From Gammaproteobacteria bacterium UBA3067 (GTDB lineage Bacteria > Pseudomonadota > Gammaproteobacteria > Pseudomonadales > UBA3067), in contig DFBZ01000018.1 of assembly GCA_002366835.1 (NCBI GenBank), positions 28,319 to 92,318 of the forward strand: a DNA stretch of 64,000 nt, given 5' to 3'. Every line of letters starts with the position of its first letter. Position 1 is the stretch's first letter. The notes under the pieces are model-generated. The model did no database searches and had not been told where the DNA came from. It saw nothing but the letters and a program-made list of their open reading frames with translations. A program made the position numbers and the translations under genes. This document shows positions 52,137-60,313 of this stretch, in pieces.

Positions 52137-52844
52137 CTAAGGTGTTACAAAAAACCCCGTTAACTGGAAGCCCGTTAGCATCAAACCAGCACTGATTAAC
52201 AATGTATTAGTCGCCGTTGAAAAATGCAGGAAGCTGGCATAACGACGCCAAAAGCTCAGACTAATAAAGACCAGAGTCAGGGCCAAGAACTGACCTAACT
52301 CCACACCAACATTAAAAGAAAGTAAATTCTCCAATAGACCATCGCTGGGGATATTAAATTCCTGTATTTTTGTAGCCAAACCAAAACCATGAAACAGGCC
52401 AAAAATTAATACGGCAAGCTTAGTATTGGGCTGATGCCCCAGGAAATGCTTAAAACCACCAAGATTATCAAAGCCTTTATACACGATGGACAAACCAATA
52501 ATGGCATCTATAAGATAAGGATTAACGGCGATATTCTGCAGCACTCCCAGCAGCAGTGTTAGGCTATGGCCAATGGTAAAAAACGTCACATACACCAGCA
52601 CATCTTTTACCCGATAGAGAAAAAAAATAACACCTACTAAAAAAAGCAAATGATCATAACCCGTAATCATATGCTTGGCCCCGATATACATATAAGGAAA
52701 TACAGCCACGCCCTGATTTGCTTGTAAAAACTGCCGGGTACTGTCATCAACACCGTGAGCAAAAAGATTGACAGACAAACAATAACAACAGACAAAAATA
52801 GAAATTTGTATGGTAAAAAAAGTTGCGCGAGAATTTATCAGCAT
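52137..52844 (-). CDS. HupE/UreJ-family membrane protein
   Basis: 235 residues with a signal or first helix and about six further helices. The signature is YIGAKHMITGYDHLLFLVGV, then FTIGHSLTLLLG, VYKGFDNLGG and FGLFHGFGLATKIQE: histidine- and aspartate-rich membrane motifs characteristic of HupE/UreJ. The family is linked to nickel uptake for hydrogenase or urease, yet neither enzyme is in the window, and this second subgroup (with an anchor protein) may carry other metals. It forms a two-gene operon with the gene at 51533. Confidence 0.85.
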   Translation of the reverse strand: MLINSRATFFTIQISIFVCCYCLSVNLFAHGVDDSTRQFLQANQGVAVFPYMYIGAKHMITGYDHLLFLVGVIFFLYRVKDVLVYVTFFTIGHSLTLLLGVLQNIAVNPYLIDAIIGLSIVYKGFDNLGGFKHFLGHQPNTKLAVLIFGLFHGFGLATKIQEFNIPSDGLLENLLSFNVGVELGQFLALTLVFISLSFWRRYASFLHFSTATNTLLISAGLMLTGFQLTGFFVTP

Positions 52845-52881
52845 CGTCGTTTTTTCTTTTTAAATGGTTTAAAAAAATGGC

Positions 52882-54255
52882 CTACAGCACCTCAAGTGCT
52901 TCACTCAATTTGTGCACCGCCACCACTTCCATACCGGGAATTTGTTCTTTAGGCGCATTAGCAAAAGGGACAATGGCTTTTTTAAACCCGTGTTTGGCGG
53001 CTTCCTGAATACGCTCCAAGCCGGATGGCACAGGGCGAATTTCGCCGGACAAACCCACCTCACCGAAGACAACCCAGTCCTCAGGGAGAATCAAGTCGCG
53101 GAAGCTGGAAACGATAGCAAGCAACGAGGCCAAATCAGCGCCGGTTTCCATCACCTTGACACCGCCCACGACATTCACGAAAACATCTTGGTCGCCCACC
53201 ATTAAACCACCATGTCTATGCAGTACGGCAAGTAGCATGGAAAGTCGATTCTGATCCAAGCCCACTGCCACTCTGCGGGGGTTACCAAGGGAGCTGTTAT
53301 CCACTAAGGCCTGTATTTCCACCAAAATAGGCCGTGTTCCTTCCCACACCACCATAACCACACTGCCGGAGGAGCGCTCTTCGGTACGATTCAGAAAAAT
53401 AGCAGAGGGGTTTTTTACTTCTTTAAGACCTTGCCCAGTCATAGCAAAAACACCCAGCTCATTCACCGCGCCAAAGCGGTTTTTAATACTGCGCAGGGTA
53501 CGAAAACGGCTGTCGTTACCACCTTCAAGCATGATGGAGCAGTCGATCATATGCTCCAGTACTTTTGGGCCGGCCAACGTGCCATCTTTGGTGACATGGC
53601 CCACCAGAAATAAAATGGTTTGGGTTTGTTTGGCAAAGCGGGTGAGATAAGCGGCACTTTCACGCACCTGGGCCACACCCCCTGGCGCAGACTGCAGGTC
53701 GGCAAGGCTCATCACCTGGATCGAATCCACCACCATCAACTTCGGTTTCAGCTGTTGAGCGGTATGGCAGATGGTTTCTACATTGGTTTCTGCCAACATT
53801 TTCAGATTCTCGCGGGGTAAACCCAGGCGCTCGGCACGCAGCGCCACTTGCTGCAGAGATTCTTCCCCGGTCACATAAAGGGCCGTTTCGCTTTGAGCCA
53901 GCCTGCACAGGGTTTGCAGCAATAAGGTACTTTTCCCTGCGCCAGGGTGGCCGCCAATCAATATGGCAGAACCAGGCACCAGGCCTCCTCCTAGCACTCG
54001 GTCAAACTCCTTGAAACTACTACTGGTGCGCGGGTACTCCGAAAGATCAATATCGGCAAGATCCTGAATACTGGAAACACTGCCCGCATAACCTCCGGCT
54101 TTATCGCCAAAATTGGTTTGATGCGTGGCTTTTGCCGGAGCCACTACAATTTCCGTGATGGAATTCCAGGCACCGCAATCACTGCACTGGCCCTGCCAGT
54201 TGCGGTAGTTAGAACCACAGTCATTACAGACATAGGCAGTTTTTTTCTTAGCCAT
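52882..54255 (-). CDS. radA: DNA repair protein RadA
   Basis: 457 residues. The N-terminal zinc finger is YVCNDCGSNYRNWQGQCSDC. The RecA-like ATPase has GGHPGAGKSTLLLQ (Walker A) and the RadA-specific KNRFG motif in SIKNRFGAVNELGVF. The C-terminal Lon-protease-like domain has EVGLSGEIRPV and FKKAIVPFAN. RadA drives branch migration and strand exchange with RecA. It lies downstream of alr on the same strand, but a terminator separates them. Confidence 0.96.
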   Translation of the reverse strand: MAKKKTAYVCNDCGSNYRNWQGQCSDCGAWNSITEIVVAPAKATHQTNFGDKAGGYAGSVSSIQDLADIDLSEYPRTSSSFKEFDRVLGGGLVPGSAILIGGHPGAGKSTLLLQTLCRLAQSETALYVTGEESLQQVALRAERLGLPRENLKMLAETNVETICHTAQQLKPKLMVVDSIQVMSLADLQSAPGGVAQVRESAAYLTRFAKQTQTILFLVGHVTKDGTLAGPKVLEHMIDCSIMLEGGNDSRFRTLRSIKNRFGAVNELGVFAMTGQGLKEVKNPSAIFLNRTEERSSGSVVMVVWEGTRPILVEIQALVDNSSLGNPRRVAVGLDQNRLSMLLAVLHRHGGLMVGDQDVFVNVVGGVKVMETGADLASLLAIVSSFRDLILPEDWVVFGEVGLSGEIRPVPSGLERIQEAAKHGFKKAIVPFANAPKEQIPGMEVVAVHKLSEALEVL

Positions 54256-54298
54256 AATAATTATTTTCTTCGAGATGAGGTCTTTATACGGAGTACTT

Positions 54299-54342
54299 AA
54301 AAACCGTCCCAGTTACGCGCTACTCTAGACGCAACCTGGAAC
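54299..54342 (-). terminator. Intrinsic terminator after alr
   Basis: On the minus strand GTTCCAG pairs with CTGGGAC around an imperfect inner stem (GCG with CGC), followed by GGTTTTTAAG. It lies within 50 bp of the alr stop. Confidence 0.7.
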
Positions 54343-54352
54343 GCTAACGTCA

Positions 54353-55441
54353 TTATTCAGCAACACGGCGGGCAACTCTGGCAGTAATTCCCGTAAGAAG
54401 CTCGTAGCTAATCGTGCCTGCGTGACGCGCCACCTCTTCGGCGGGCAAACCCTGCCCCCATAGTATGGCGGCATCACCAATTTCAACGCCTTCGACATCC
54501 GTTAAATCCACGGTAATCATGTCCATAGACACCCGCCCCACCAATGGGGCGCGCTGGCCGTTCACCAGCACTGGCGTACCTGTTTTAGCATGACGGGGAT
54601 AACCGTCACCATAACCAATGGCAACCACGCCAATTCGAGAAGGCCGCTCAGCCTGCCAGGTGGCTCCATAGCCAACGCTTTCTCCGGTTTCGATTTCTCG
54701 TAGGCCAATAATGGTGGAACGAAGGGTCATTGCTGCTTGCAAGCCATCTTCTGCCCCGCTGGAATTGTCAAAGGGGGTACAGCCATAAAGCATAATGCCC
54801 GGCCTCACCCATTGCGGGTATTGTTCAGTGTTAGCAGAGGGCCAAGCCATAATTCCTGCGGAGTTTGACAAACTTACCGCCTTATTTTTACCACTAACCA
54901 GCTTATTAAATACGGAAATCTGCCTGGCGCTAACATCAGACTCTAGTTCGTCAGCACTGCTTAGATGACTCATCAGGGTTAAGGAGCGCGGCTTTATGTT
55001 TGCGCTCAAGGCCATGTAGACCTTCTGAAACTCGCCCAGCGGAAACCCCAGGCGATTCATACCGGTGTCAACCTTAAGCCAAAGATCCATGTTTTCCGTA
55101 CAAGGGAAACTTTCAAGAAGCGCCAACTGATAGGCACTGTGCACCACGCAGGCGATATTTTGTTTTGCAGCAACCTCTAGCTCCTGCTGATCAAAAAAAC
55201 CCTCAAGCACCAAAATAGGATGCTGACAGCTTAATCTGAGTTCAAGGGCTTCTTCCAAATAAGCCACCGCAAACAAGTCGACGTGCTTCTCCAGCGCAGC
55301 CACCACGGTTTTAACACCGTGACCGTAGGCATCCGCTTTCACCACGGCGGCGATTTTGGCATGAGGAATTTTTTCCCGCACTACTCTGGCATTATGATGC
55401 AGTGCCGAAAGGCTGATTTCTGCGTAACAAGACTGCCTCAC
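54353..55441 (-). CDS. alr: Alanine racemase
   Basis: 362 residues. The PLP-lysine motif is AAVVKADAYGHG (Lys about 34). The catalytic tyrosine region is VGYGATW, RVSMDMITVDL lies in the C-terminal beta domain, and the closing SYELLTGITARVARR is typical. It makes D-alanine for peptidoglycan. The start is a GTG with GGAG seven to eight bases upstream. It follows dnaB by about 30 bp, the usual order in Pseudomonas-type genomes. Confidence 0.95.
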   Translation of the reverse strand: MRQSCYAEISLSALHHNARVVREKIPHAKIAAVVKADAYGHGVKTVVAALEKHVDLFAVAYLEEALELRLSCQHPILVLEGFFDQQELEVAAKQNIACVVHSAYQLALLESFPCTENMDLWLKVDTGMNRLGFPLGEFQKVYMALSANIKPRSLTLMSHLSSADELESDVSARQISVFNKLVSGKNKAVSLSNSAGIMAWPSANTEQYPQWVRPGIMLYGCTPFDNSSGAEDGLQAAMTLRSTIIGLREIETGESVGYGATWQAERPSRIGVVAIGYGDGYPRHAKTGTPVLVNGQRAPLVGRVSMDMITVDLTDVEGVEIGDAAILWGQGLPAEEVARHAGTISYELLTGITARVARRVAE

Positions 55442-55471
55442 GCCTAACTCCCCGCCTTGTTATTCAGCAAA

Positions 55472-56854
55472 TCACTGACCAAAATCAGCATAGGCATCGG
55501 GGGCAAGGTCTTCAAACTTGGTATACCGACCCAAGAAGGCCAGTTTAACGTCACCAATGGGGCCATTTCGCTGCTTGCCTATAATTATTTCACCAATCCC
55601 CTTTAATGGATTGTTTTCTTCTTTATTATAAACTTCGTCGCGATAGATAAACATGATAACGTCAGCATCCTGCTCGATTGCGCCCGATTCACGCAAATCT
55701 GACATTATGGGGCGTTTATTAGGCCGCTGCTCAAGGCCACGATTAAGCTGTGATAGCGCGATTACTGGACAACCTAGCTCTTTGGCAAGGGCCTTCAAGG
55801 AGCGAGATATTTCAGAAACCTCTTCCACACGGGAAGATGAACCAGGCACCTGCATCAACTGAAGGTAATCGAGCACGATCATCGAAATACCTCCGTACTC
55901 TTTCACCACGCGACGTGAACGGGCCCGCACTTCGATAGGGGAAAGTGCTGGAGTATCATCAATAAGCAACTTTTTATCGGCTAACAAACTAATCGCAGAG
56001 TTTAAACGCGGCCAATCTTCTTCCTCAAGCTTACCACTGCGCAATCGCTGCAACTCAATACGCCCGAGAGACGAAAGCATACGAGTAACGATGGCATCAG
56101 CAGGCATTTCCATACTGAACACTAATACCGGAAGGTCTTCCCGCATTACGACATTTTCAGCAATATTGATAGCAAAGGTGGTTTTACCCATTGAGGGCCG
56201 GCCAGCAATAATCACCAAATCTGAATCTTGCAAACCGGATGTCATACCATCCAGATCAACAAAACCCGAGCTTAATCCTGTCAGGTCTGAGTCGGAGGAG
56301 TAAAGTGCATCGATTCTATCCACCACCTTGGTCAGCAGGGGCTTCATGGTTTGGGGGCCACCTTGCTTAACGCCCTGCTCGGCAATCGCAAAAACCTTGC
56401 GCTCTGCATCATCCAGCAGCTCTTTTGATTCACGCCCGTCGGGATTAAAGGCATCCCCCGATATCTCGCTAGACACCTGAATAAGTTGGCGTAATACCGA
56501 GCGTTCGCGCACAATATTACTGTATGCGCGAATATTGACTGCTCCCGGAGTGGCATTCGCCAGCTCCCCCAGGTAGGCGAGGCCACCCACCTCCTCGAGT
56601 TGATTGCGCTTATCGAGGGCTTCGGATACGGTAACCACATCCAGAGGAGTATCGGCCTCAGCTAGCTGCCCCATAACACGAAACACCAGCCGGTGCTCAT
56701 GACGGTAGAAGTCGCTTTCCACAATAGATTCAGCAACATCTAGCCAAGCACTATTACTGAGCATTAAACCGCCTAATATAGACTGCTCAGCTTCAAGGGA
56801 GTGAGGGGGGATCTTTAAATCGGAGAGGTCCCGATCAATTGCCAGTTCATTCAT
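55472..56854 (-). CDS. dnaB: Replicative DNA helicase
   Basis: 460 residues from MNELAIDRDLSDLKIPPHSL; a TTG 11 codons upstream is the less likely alternative. The N-terminal helical domain has PPHSLEAEQSILGGLML, and the RecA-like C-terminal ATPase has GRPSMGKTTFAINIAENV (Walker A), MIVLDYLQLMQ and KQRNGPIGDVKLAFLGRYTK. It unwinds DNA at the fork as a hexamer. No intein interrupts it. It is cotranscribed with alr. Confidence 0.96.
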   Translation of the reverse strand: MNELAIDRDLSDLKIPPHSLEAEQSILGGLMLSNSAWLDVAESIVESDFYRHEHRLVFRVMGQLAEADTPLDVVTVSEALDKRNQLEEVGGLAYLGELANATPGAVNIRAYSNIVRERSVLRQLIQVSSEISGDAFNPDGRESKELLDDAERKVFAIAEQGVKQGGPQTMKPLLTKVVDRIDALYSSDSDLTGLSSGFVDLDGMTSGLQDSDLVIIAGRPSMGKTTFAINIAENVVMREDLPVLVFSMEMPADAIVTRMLSSLGRIELQRLRSGKLEEEDWPRLNSAISLLADKKLLIDDTPALSPIEVRARSRRVVKEYGGISMIVLDYLQLMQVPGSSSRVEEVSEISRSLKALAKELGCPVIALSQLNRGLEQRPNKRPIMSDLRESGAIEQDADVIMFIYRDEVYNKEENNPLKGIGEIIIGKQRNGPIGDVKLAFLGRYTKFEDLAPDAYADFGQ

Positions 56855-56969
56855 GTATTTTCTTTTCGAGCCAACTTTTTGAGCCAACTACAGCCGAGGT
56901 CAAAGTAAAAAAGTCATTCTACTTGGGAAGCTCTCGCGAAGTCCAATACAGCTTTTGCTCAATATAGAC

Positions 56970-57266
56970 TCAGTCAGGCGCTTTATCAGAAACCTCGGCC
57001 ATGCGGCCTCGTTCATAGCGTTCAGGGAACAGATCACGGTTGATCTGGGCGATATAGCCAATAATAGCAAGCGCAGAAAAAAAGCCACCAATCGTACGCA
57101 GTAGCACTATATCAAGGTCATCGTTACGCACATAGTCAACAAAGAGTTTATTACCCACTTCAGGGAAACTAAAGGACTGATACAGCGCACCCAACAACAA
57201 GGAGACAGCAATAAAAAGCGTTTTCCTACGTTGCTTTCGCAACTGCACAGAAATAGTGCTCAGCAT
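56970..57266 (-). CDS. Hypothetical small membrane protein
   Basis: 98 residues with two hydrophobic segments (TLFIAVSLLLGALYQSF and IVLLRTIGGFFSALAIIGYI) and a basic N terminus. The C-terminal tail is charged (RYERGRMAEVSDKAPD). I recognise no family. It lies between rplI and dnaB on their strand, about 115 bp upstream of dnaB, a place where this conserved cluster normally has no gene. Confidence 0.65.
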   Translation of the reverse strand: MLSTISVQLRKQRRKTLFIAVSLLLGALYQSFSFPEVGNKLFVDYVRNDDLDIVLLRTIGGFFSALAIIGYIAQINRDLFPERYERGRMAEVSDKAPD

Positions 57267-57497
57267 AACCTTTCTCCCTGAAAGCCCTTTTCATCTAAAG
57301 GCTAGACAAGGCTCTCAGGTAAGGCAATCGGCCTAGTAAAAGCGGCGGAGAAATACGCAACAATGTCGCATGAAGAAGAGCGCAAAAGTGAGAAGTATTC
57401 GCGAGGAAAAAATAATAGCCGAGAAATAGCTGAATAAAGCAACCACCTGACAAGCAGCCAACACTCGATCATTTGGCTGTTTGTCAGTGAGAAGGGC

Positions 57498-57518
57498 CTG
57501 CTGCAAAAATTGCAGCAG
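57498..57518 (-). terminator. Hairpin downstream of rplI
   Basis: CTGCTGCAA and TTGCAGCAG form a perfect 9-bp stem with a 3-nt loop, 12 bp after the rplI stop. On the minus strand the following sequence is GCCCTTCTC, a poor T-run, so it may be a processing or partial terminator. Confidence 0.6.
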
Positions 57519-57529
57519 AAGGAGGAAGA

Positions 57530-57976
57530 TTACTCCTCAACCACCACAACTTTCACAGTACCCGCAACATCGGTATGGAGCTGCACTGCAATATCGTATT
57601 CACCTGTTTGGCGAATAGGGCCGGCTGGCATACGCACTTCTTTCTTTTCAATTTCAGCACCGGCGGCGACAATGGCGTCCGCCACATCACGAGGCCCGAT
57701 AGAACCGAAAAGCTTGCCTTCATCACCCGCTTTTGAAGCGATTGTTACTTCCAGCGCAGACAGCTTCTCCATTCTTGCTTCTGACTCAGTCAGTAAAACA
57801 GCAGCTTCCTTTTCAAGTTCAGCACGACGTGCCTCGAACTGCTCCAAGTTAGCGCCTGTTGCAGGAACGGCCTTGCTATATGGAATCAGGTAGTTACGTG
57901 CAAATCCGGCTTTTACGTTAACCTTTTCACCCAGATCACCCAGATTACGGTTCTTTTCTAAAAGTATTACTTCCAT
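57530..57976 (-). CDS. rplI: 50S ribosomal protein L9
   Basis: 148 residues from MEVILLEKNRNLGDLGEKVN, with AGGGGA before the ATG. The signature RNYLIPYSKAVPAT lies at about 29-42. The C-terminal domain holds DEGKLFGSIGPRDVADAI and GPIRQTGEYDIAVQLHTDV. It binds 23S rRNA through the N-terminal domain. It is the last gene of the rpsF operon, about 50 bp after the membrane protein gene. Confidence 0.97.
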   Translation of the reverse strand: MEVILLEKNRNLGDLGEKVNVKAGFARNYLIPYSKAVPATGANLEQFEARRAELEKEAAVLLTESEARMEKLSALEVTIASKAGDEGKLFGSIGPRDVADAIVAAGAEIEKKEVRMPAGPIRQTGEYDIAVQLHTDVAGTVKVVVVEE

Positions 57977-58026
57977 CTTATTTCCCCTCGTCTCACTACC
58001 AGCTACAAGAAACAACATGCTTGCGA

Positions 58027-58884
58027 CTAATCTTGAGAATCTTTTCTAAATCGGTTTCTGAAATCAAAAAAACTGTCTGCCAACACCGCCATTACCAAAG
58101 GTAAATAGATATACGGCCCCAGTACAAAAGTTGCCACATAAAATGCCGTCAGGCTACGTCTACTCATGCCTAGCACCTTGATCAGCCCATGAACCAATGC
58201 AATACCCACTACCGTGAGAGGCACTGTTAACAACATGGTCACTGGTGCAATCAGAGACTCAGCGCTAGCCGTTACCACCCCTAAAACAAGAACCGCCGCA
58301 ACCGCTGCGGGTAATTTTAGCTGGTGGAATTCTTGCCTAAATCCACCTGGGTTATAAAGCAAAGCCTGCCACCATCGCGCCACAAGTAGTGCCAAAATAG
58401 CTGTGCTCGCCAAGCTAAAACTGTAAAAATTTGCCACCACCAGTTCATATTGCTGAGGTTCGATCACAGGCAAATTAAACTGCTTCGCTAAATCTACTTT
58501 CTCCGCCAACTGCTCCATAAGATCAAGCAACTTAGCAAATGGAGCTAGGTTTAGCTTCACTACCAATAAAGCCGCTATAGCCGCTATAACTTGCTGTGCG
58601 AGCATCGCATTCACAAGAGAAACGGTGCTTCTTAAAACCACTGACGAAATAAACACCACCACTATCAGTGGTAAAGCCACCCCGTCACCTATATACCAAA
58701 GGTAGCCAGCGGGTATCAGGGCCCAAAGAGCAACAATAAATCCCTCTGCCGGTCCTCGCCTTAAGGCCACTAGCGCAACAACCGATGCACTCAGCCAGGA
58801 CACAAGCGGAACCATCCCCAGCAGCAGCGCCACTAGCGCAGCACTACGTCGGTCACGCATGGCGTATTCAGCCAATGCACGCAT
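58027..58884 (-). CDS. Conserved membrane protein of the rpsF-rplI cluster (DUF2232/YybS-like)
   Basis: 285 residues with about eight transmembrane helices, for example SAALVALLLGMVPLVSWLSA and VAAVLVLGVVTASAESLIAP. A gene of this size and build lies between rpsR and rplI in Pseudomonas and relatives; it resembles DUF2232/YybS membrane proteins, an assignment made with moderate certainty. AGAGGAG lies ten bases before the ATG. Function unknown; its place in the operon is conserved. Confidence 0.8.
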   Translation of the reverse strand: MRALAEYAMRDRRSAALVALLLGMVPLVSWLSASVVALVALRRGPAEGFIVALWALIPAGYLWYIGDGVALPLIVVVFISSVVLRSTVSLVNAMLAQQVIAAIAALLVVKLNLAPFAKLLDLMEQLAEKVDLAKQFNLPVIEPQQYELVVANFYSFSLASTAILALLVARWWQALLYNPGGFRQEFHQLKLPAAVAAVLVLGVVTASAESLIAPVTMLLTVPLTVVGIALVHGLIKVLGMSRRSLTAFYVATFVLGPYIYLPLVMAVLADSFFDFRNRFRKDSQD

Positions 58885-58907
58885 GCTTAGACGGCTCCTC
58901 TATTTTC

Positions 58908-59135
58908 TTACTGGTGACGATCAGTGTACGGAAGCAAAGCCAAGTAACGCGCCTGCTTGATAGCAGTGGTTAGCTGACGCTGATAAATAGCTTTAGTGCC
59001 TGTAATACGGCTAGGCACAATTTTGCCATTTTCACTGATATAAGCTTTTAACAATTCTGTATCTTTAAAATCCACCTGATCAATGCCTTCGGCAGTAAAT
59101 CGGCAGTACTTACGTCTACGAAAAAAACGGGACAT
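58908..59135 (-). CDS. rpsR: 30S ribosomal protein S18
   Basis: 75 residues: MSRFFRRRKYCRFTAEGIDQ, then YISENGKIVPSRITGTKA and QLTTAIKQARYLALLPYTD, a full S18. It binds the S6 partner on 16S rRNA. CAGGAGAGAG precedes the ATG. It lies in the order rpsF, priB, rpsR. Confidence 0.98.
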   Translation of the reverse strand: MSRFFRRRKYCRFTAEGIDQVDFKDTELLKAYISENGKIVPSRITGTKAIYQRQLTTAIKQARYLALLPYTDRHQ

Positions 59136-59168
59136 TCACTCTCTCCTGGTTCGTACTTGAGGCCTTCC

Positions 59169-59480
59169 TCAGAAGGCCCTTCTTTCAATCTTTTGTGCGT
59201 GAAGTAAAACTCTATAAGGCTCTGCTTGATAACTTATGCGACCAATAAAGCCAGTCACCACAAGATACTCGCCTTCTTTGAGATCTCTAACGTTTTTCTG
59301 TAAAGCGTCTCCACTAACCTGAACCATCACCTGGCATCTTGCTTCACAAGCCAGATCAGCTTCAAGCTGTTTAGAACGGTGCTCCAGAACAAAACGTTGG
59401 TGTGGAATTCCTGCCGGGCTATGCCGAAGTGCGTCAACCTTTAATACGCGACCGGATAGAGCCAAACAGTTTTTTTCCAT
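59169..59480 (-). CDS. priB: Primosomal replication protein N (PriB)
   Basis: 103 residues of a single OB-fold: LALSGRVLKVDALRHSPAGI with PHQRFVLEHRS, then GDALQKNV, LKEGEYLVVTGFIG and YRVLLHAQKIER. PriB joins PriA and DnaT in fork restart and derives from single-strand-binding protein. It is placed between rpsF (14 bp gap) and rpsR as in enterobacteria. Confidence 0.95.
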   Translation of the reverse strand: MEKNCLALSGRVLKVDALRHSPAGIPHQRFVLEHRSKQLEADLACEARCQVMVQVSGDALQKNVRDLKEGEYLVVTGFIGRISYQAEPYRVLLHAQKIERRAF

Positions 59481-59494
59481 TACTTCGACACGGC

Positions 59495-59926
59495 TTATTC
59501 GCTCGCGCTAGGGGCCTCTGCAGCCGGCTTGGCGCTTTCCGCTGCAGCAGGTGCGCTTACTTCTCTACGCGCATTCCTGTCCGATGAAGAACGCTGAGCG
59601 CGCTCATCGACAACCTTCAGTAGCGGAGATTCTGCAGTAATCGCTTCATCACGTCGAACCACTAGATTACGAATAACCGCATCATTAAAGCGGAAGTTAG
59701 TAGTGAGTTCGTCAACCACTTCGGAGCCACATTCGATATTCATTAATACGTAGTGGGCTTTGTGTAGCTTATTTATCGGGTAGGCCAGTTGACGGCGACC
59801 CCAATTTTCAAGACGGTGGACTGTGCCACTACCAGCAGTAACCATGCCGGTGTAACGCTCAATCATGCCGGAGACTTGCTCACTCTGGTCAGGGTGCACA
59901 AGAAAAACAATTTCATAATGACGCAT
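59495..59926 (-). CDS. rpsF: 30S ribosomal protein S6
   Basis: 143 residues. MRHYEIVFLVHPDQSEQVSG is the classic S6 start, followed by VHRLENWGRRQLAYPINKLH and YVLMNIECGSEVVDEL. The C terminus has an alanine/serine-rich tail (SAPAAAESAKPAAEAPSA), where glutamylated tails occur in enterobacteria, though here without a run of E. AAGGAG lies six bases before the ATG. First gene of the operon. Confidence 0.98.
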   Translation of the reverse strand: MRHYEIVFLVHPDQSEQVSGMIERYTGMVTAGSGTVHRLENWGRRQLAYPINKLHKAHYVLMNIECGSEVVDELTTNFRFNDAVIRNLVVRRDEAITAESPLLKVVDERAQRSSSDRNARREVSAPAAAESAKPAAEAPSASE

Positions 59927-59954
59927 ACATGCTCCTTACGGATGTATAAAACAG

Positions 59955-60002
59955 CCTTTGATCCTATATGCGGCCCGCAATCTCGTTCCGCAACACCAAA
60001 GG
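59955..60002 (-). promoter_or_regulatory. Candidate S6:S18 autoregulatory leader hairpin
   Basis: On the minus strand CCTTTG pairs with CAAAGG (outer stem), and TGCGG pairs with CCGCA (inner stem), 29 nt before the rpsF start. The position and two-step stem recall the S6:S18-binding leader found before rpsF in many bacteria. The match to its bulge consensus was not verified. Confidence 0.4.
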
Positions 60003-60313
60003 CAAGGAGTTAACTTCATAGGGAACTAATCATACTAGCCCAAATGAAAGCCGACGAATTCTATAGGAAAGCCTATTGACATACAAGCCCTCAGCTCGCC
60101 CCTCCCATGCACCAACGCCAATTACCGTAAAAGTCCGGTTACACAACCTTACAAATACCTAGCAACTCCCGATAGACCATCACAACAAACGTTCACGCAC
60201 GATAAGTGAAAGGTGACCGACATACACCAGAGACTTACTTCAGCAAGCAGTTTGGCCTAGGCGGCGGCTTTGCTGGACATCAGAAAGCCCTTGCCGCCCA
60301 AAAAATGCGCGCA
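60003..60313. other. Intergenic region between rpsF and ybiT
   Basis: Promoter of the rpsF operon is expected here; a TATGAT-like -10 lies near 60030 on the minus strand, without a clear -35. The inverted repeat 60260-60298 (GGCGGC and AAAGCC pairing with GCCGCC, bulged) lies 3' of ybiT and may mark its transcript end, though no T-run follows on the minus strand. Confidence 0.45.
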
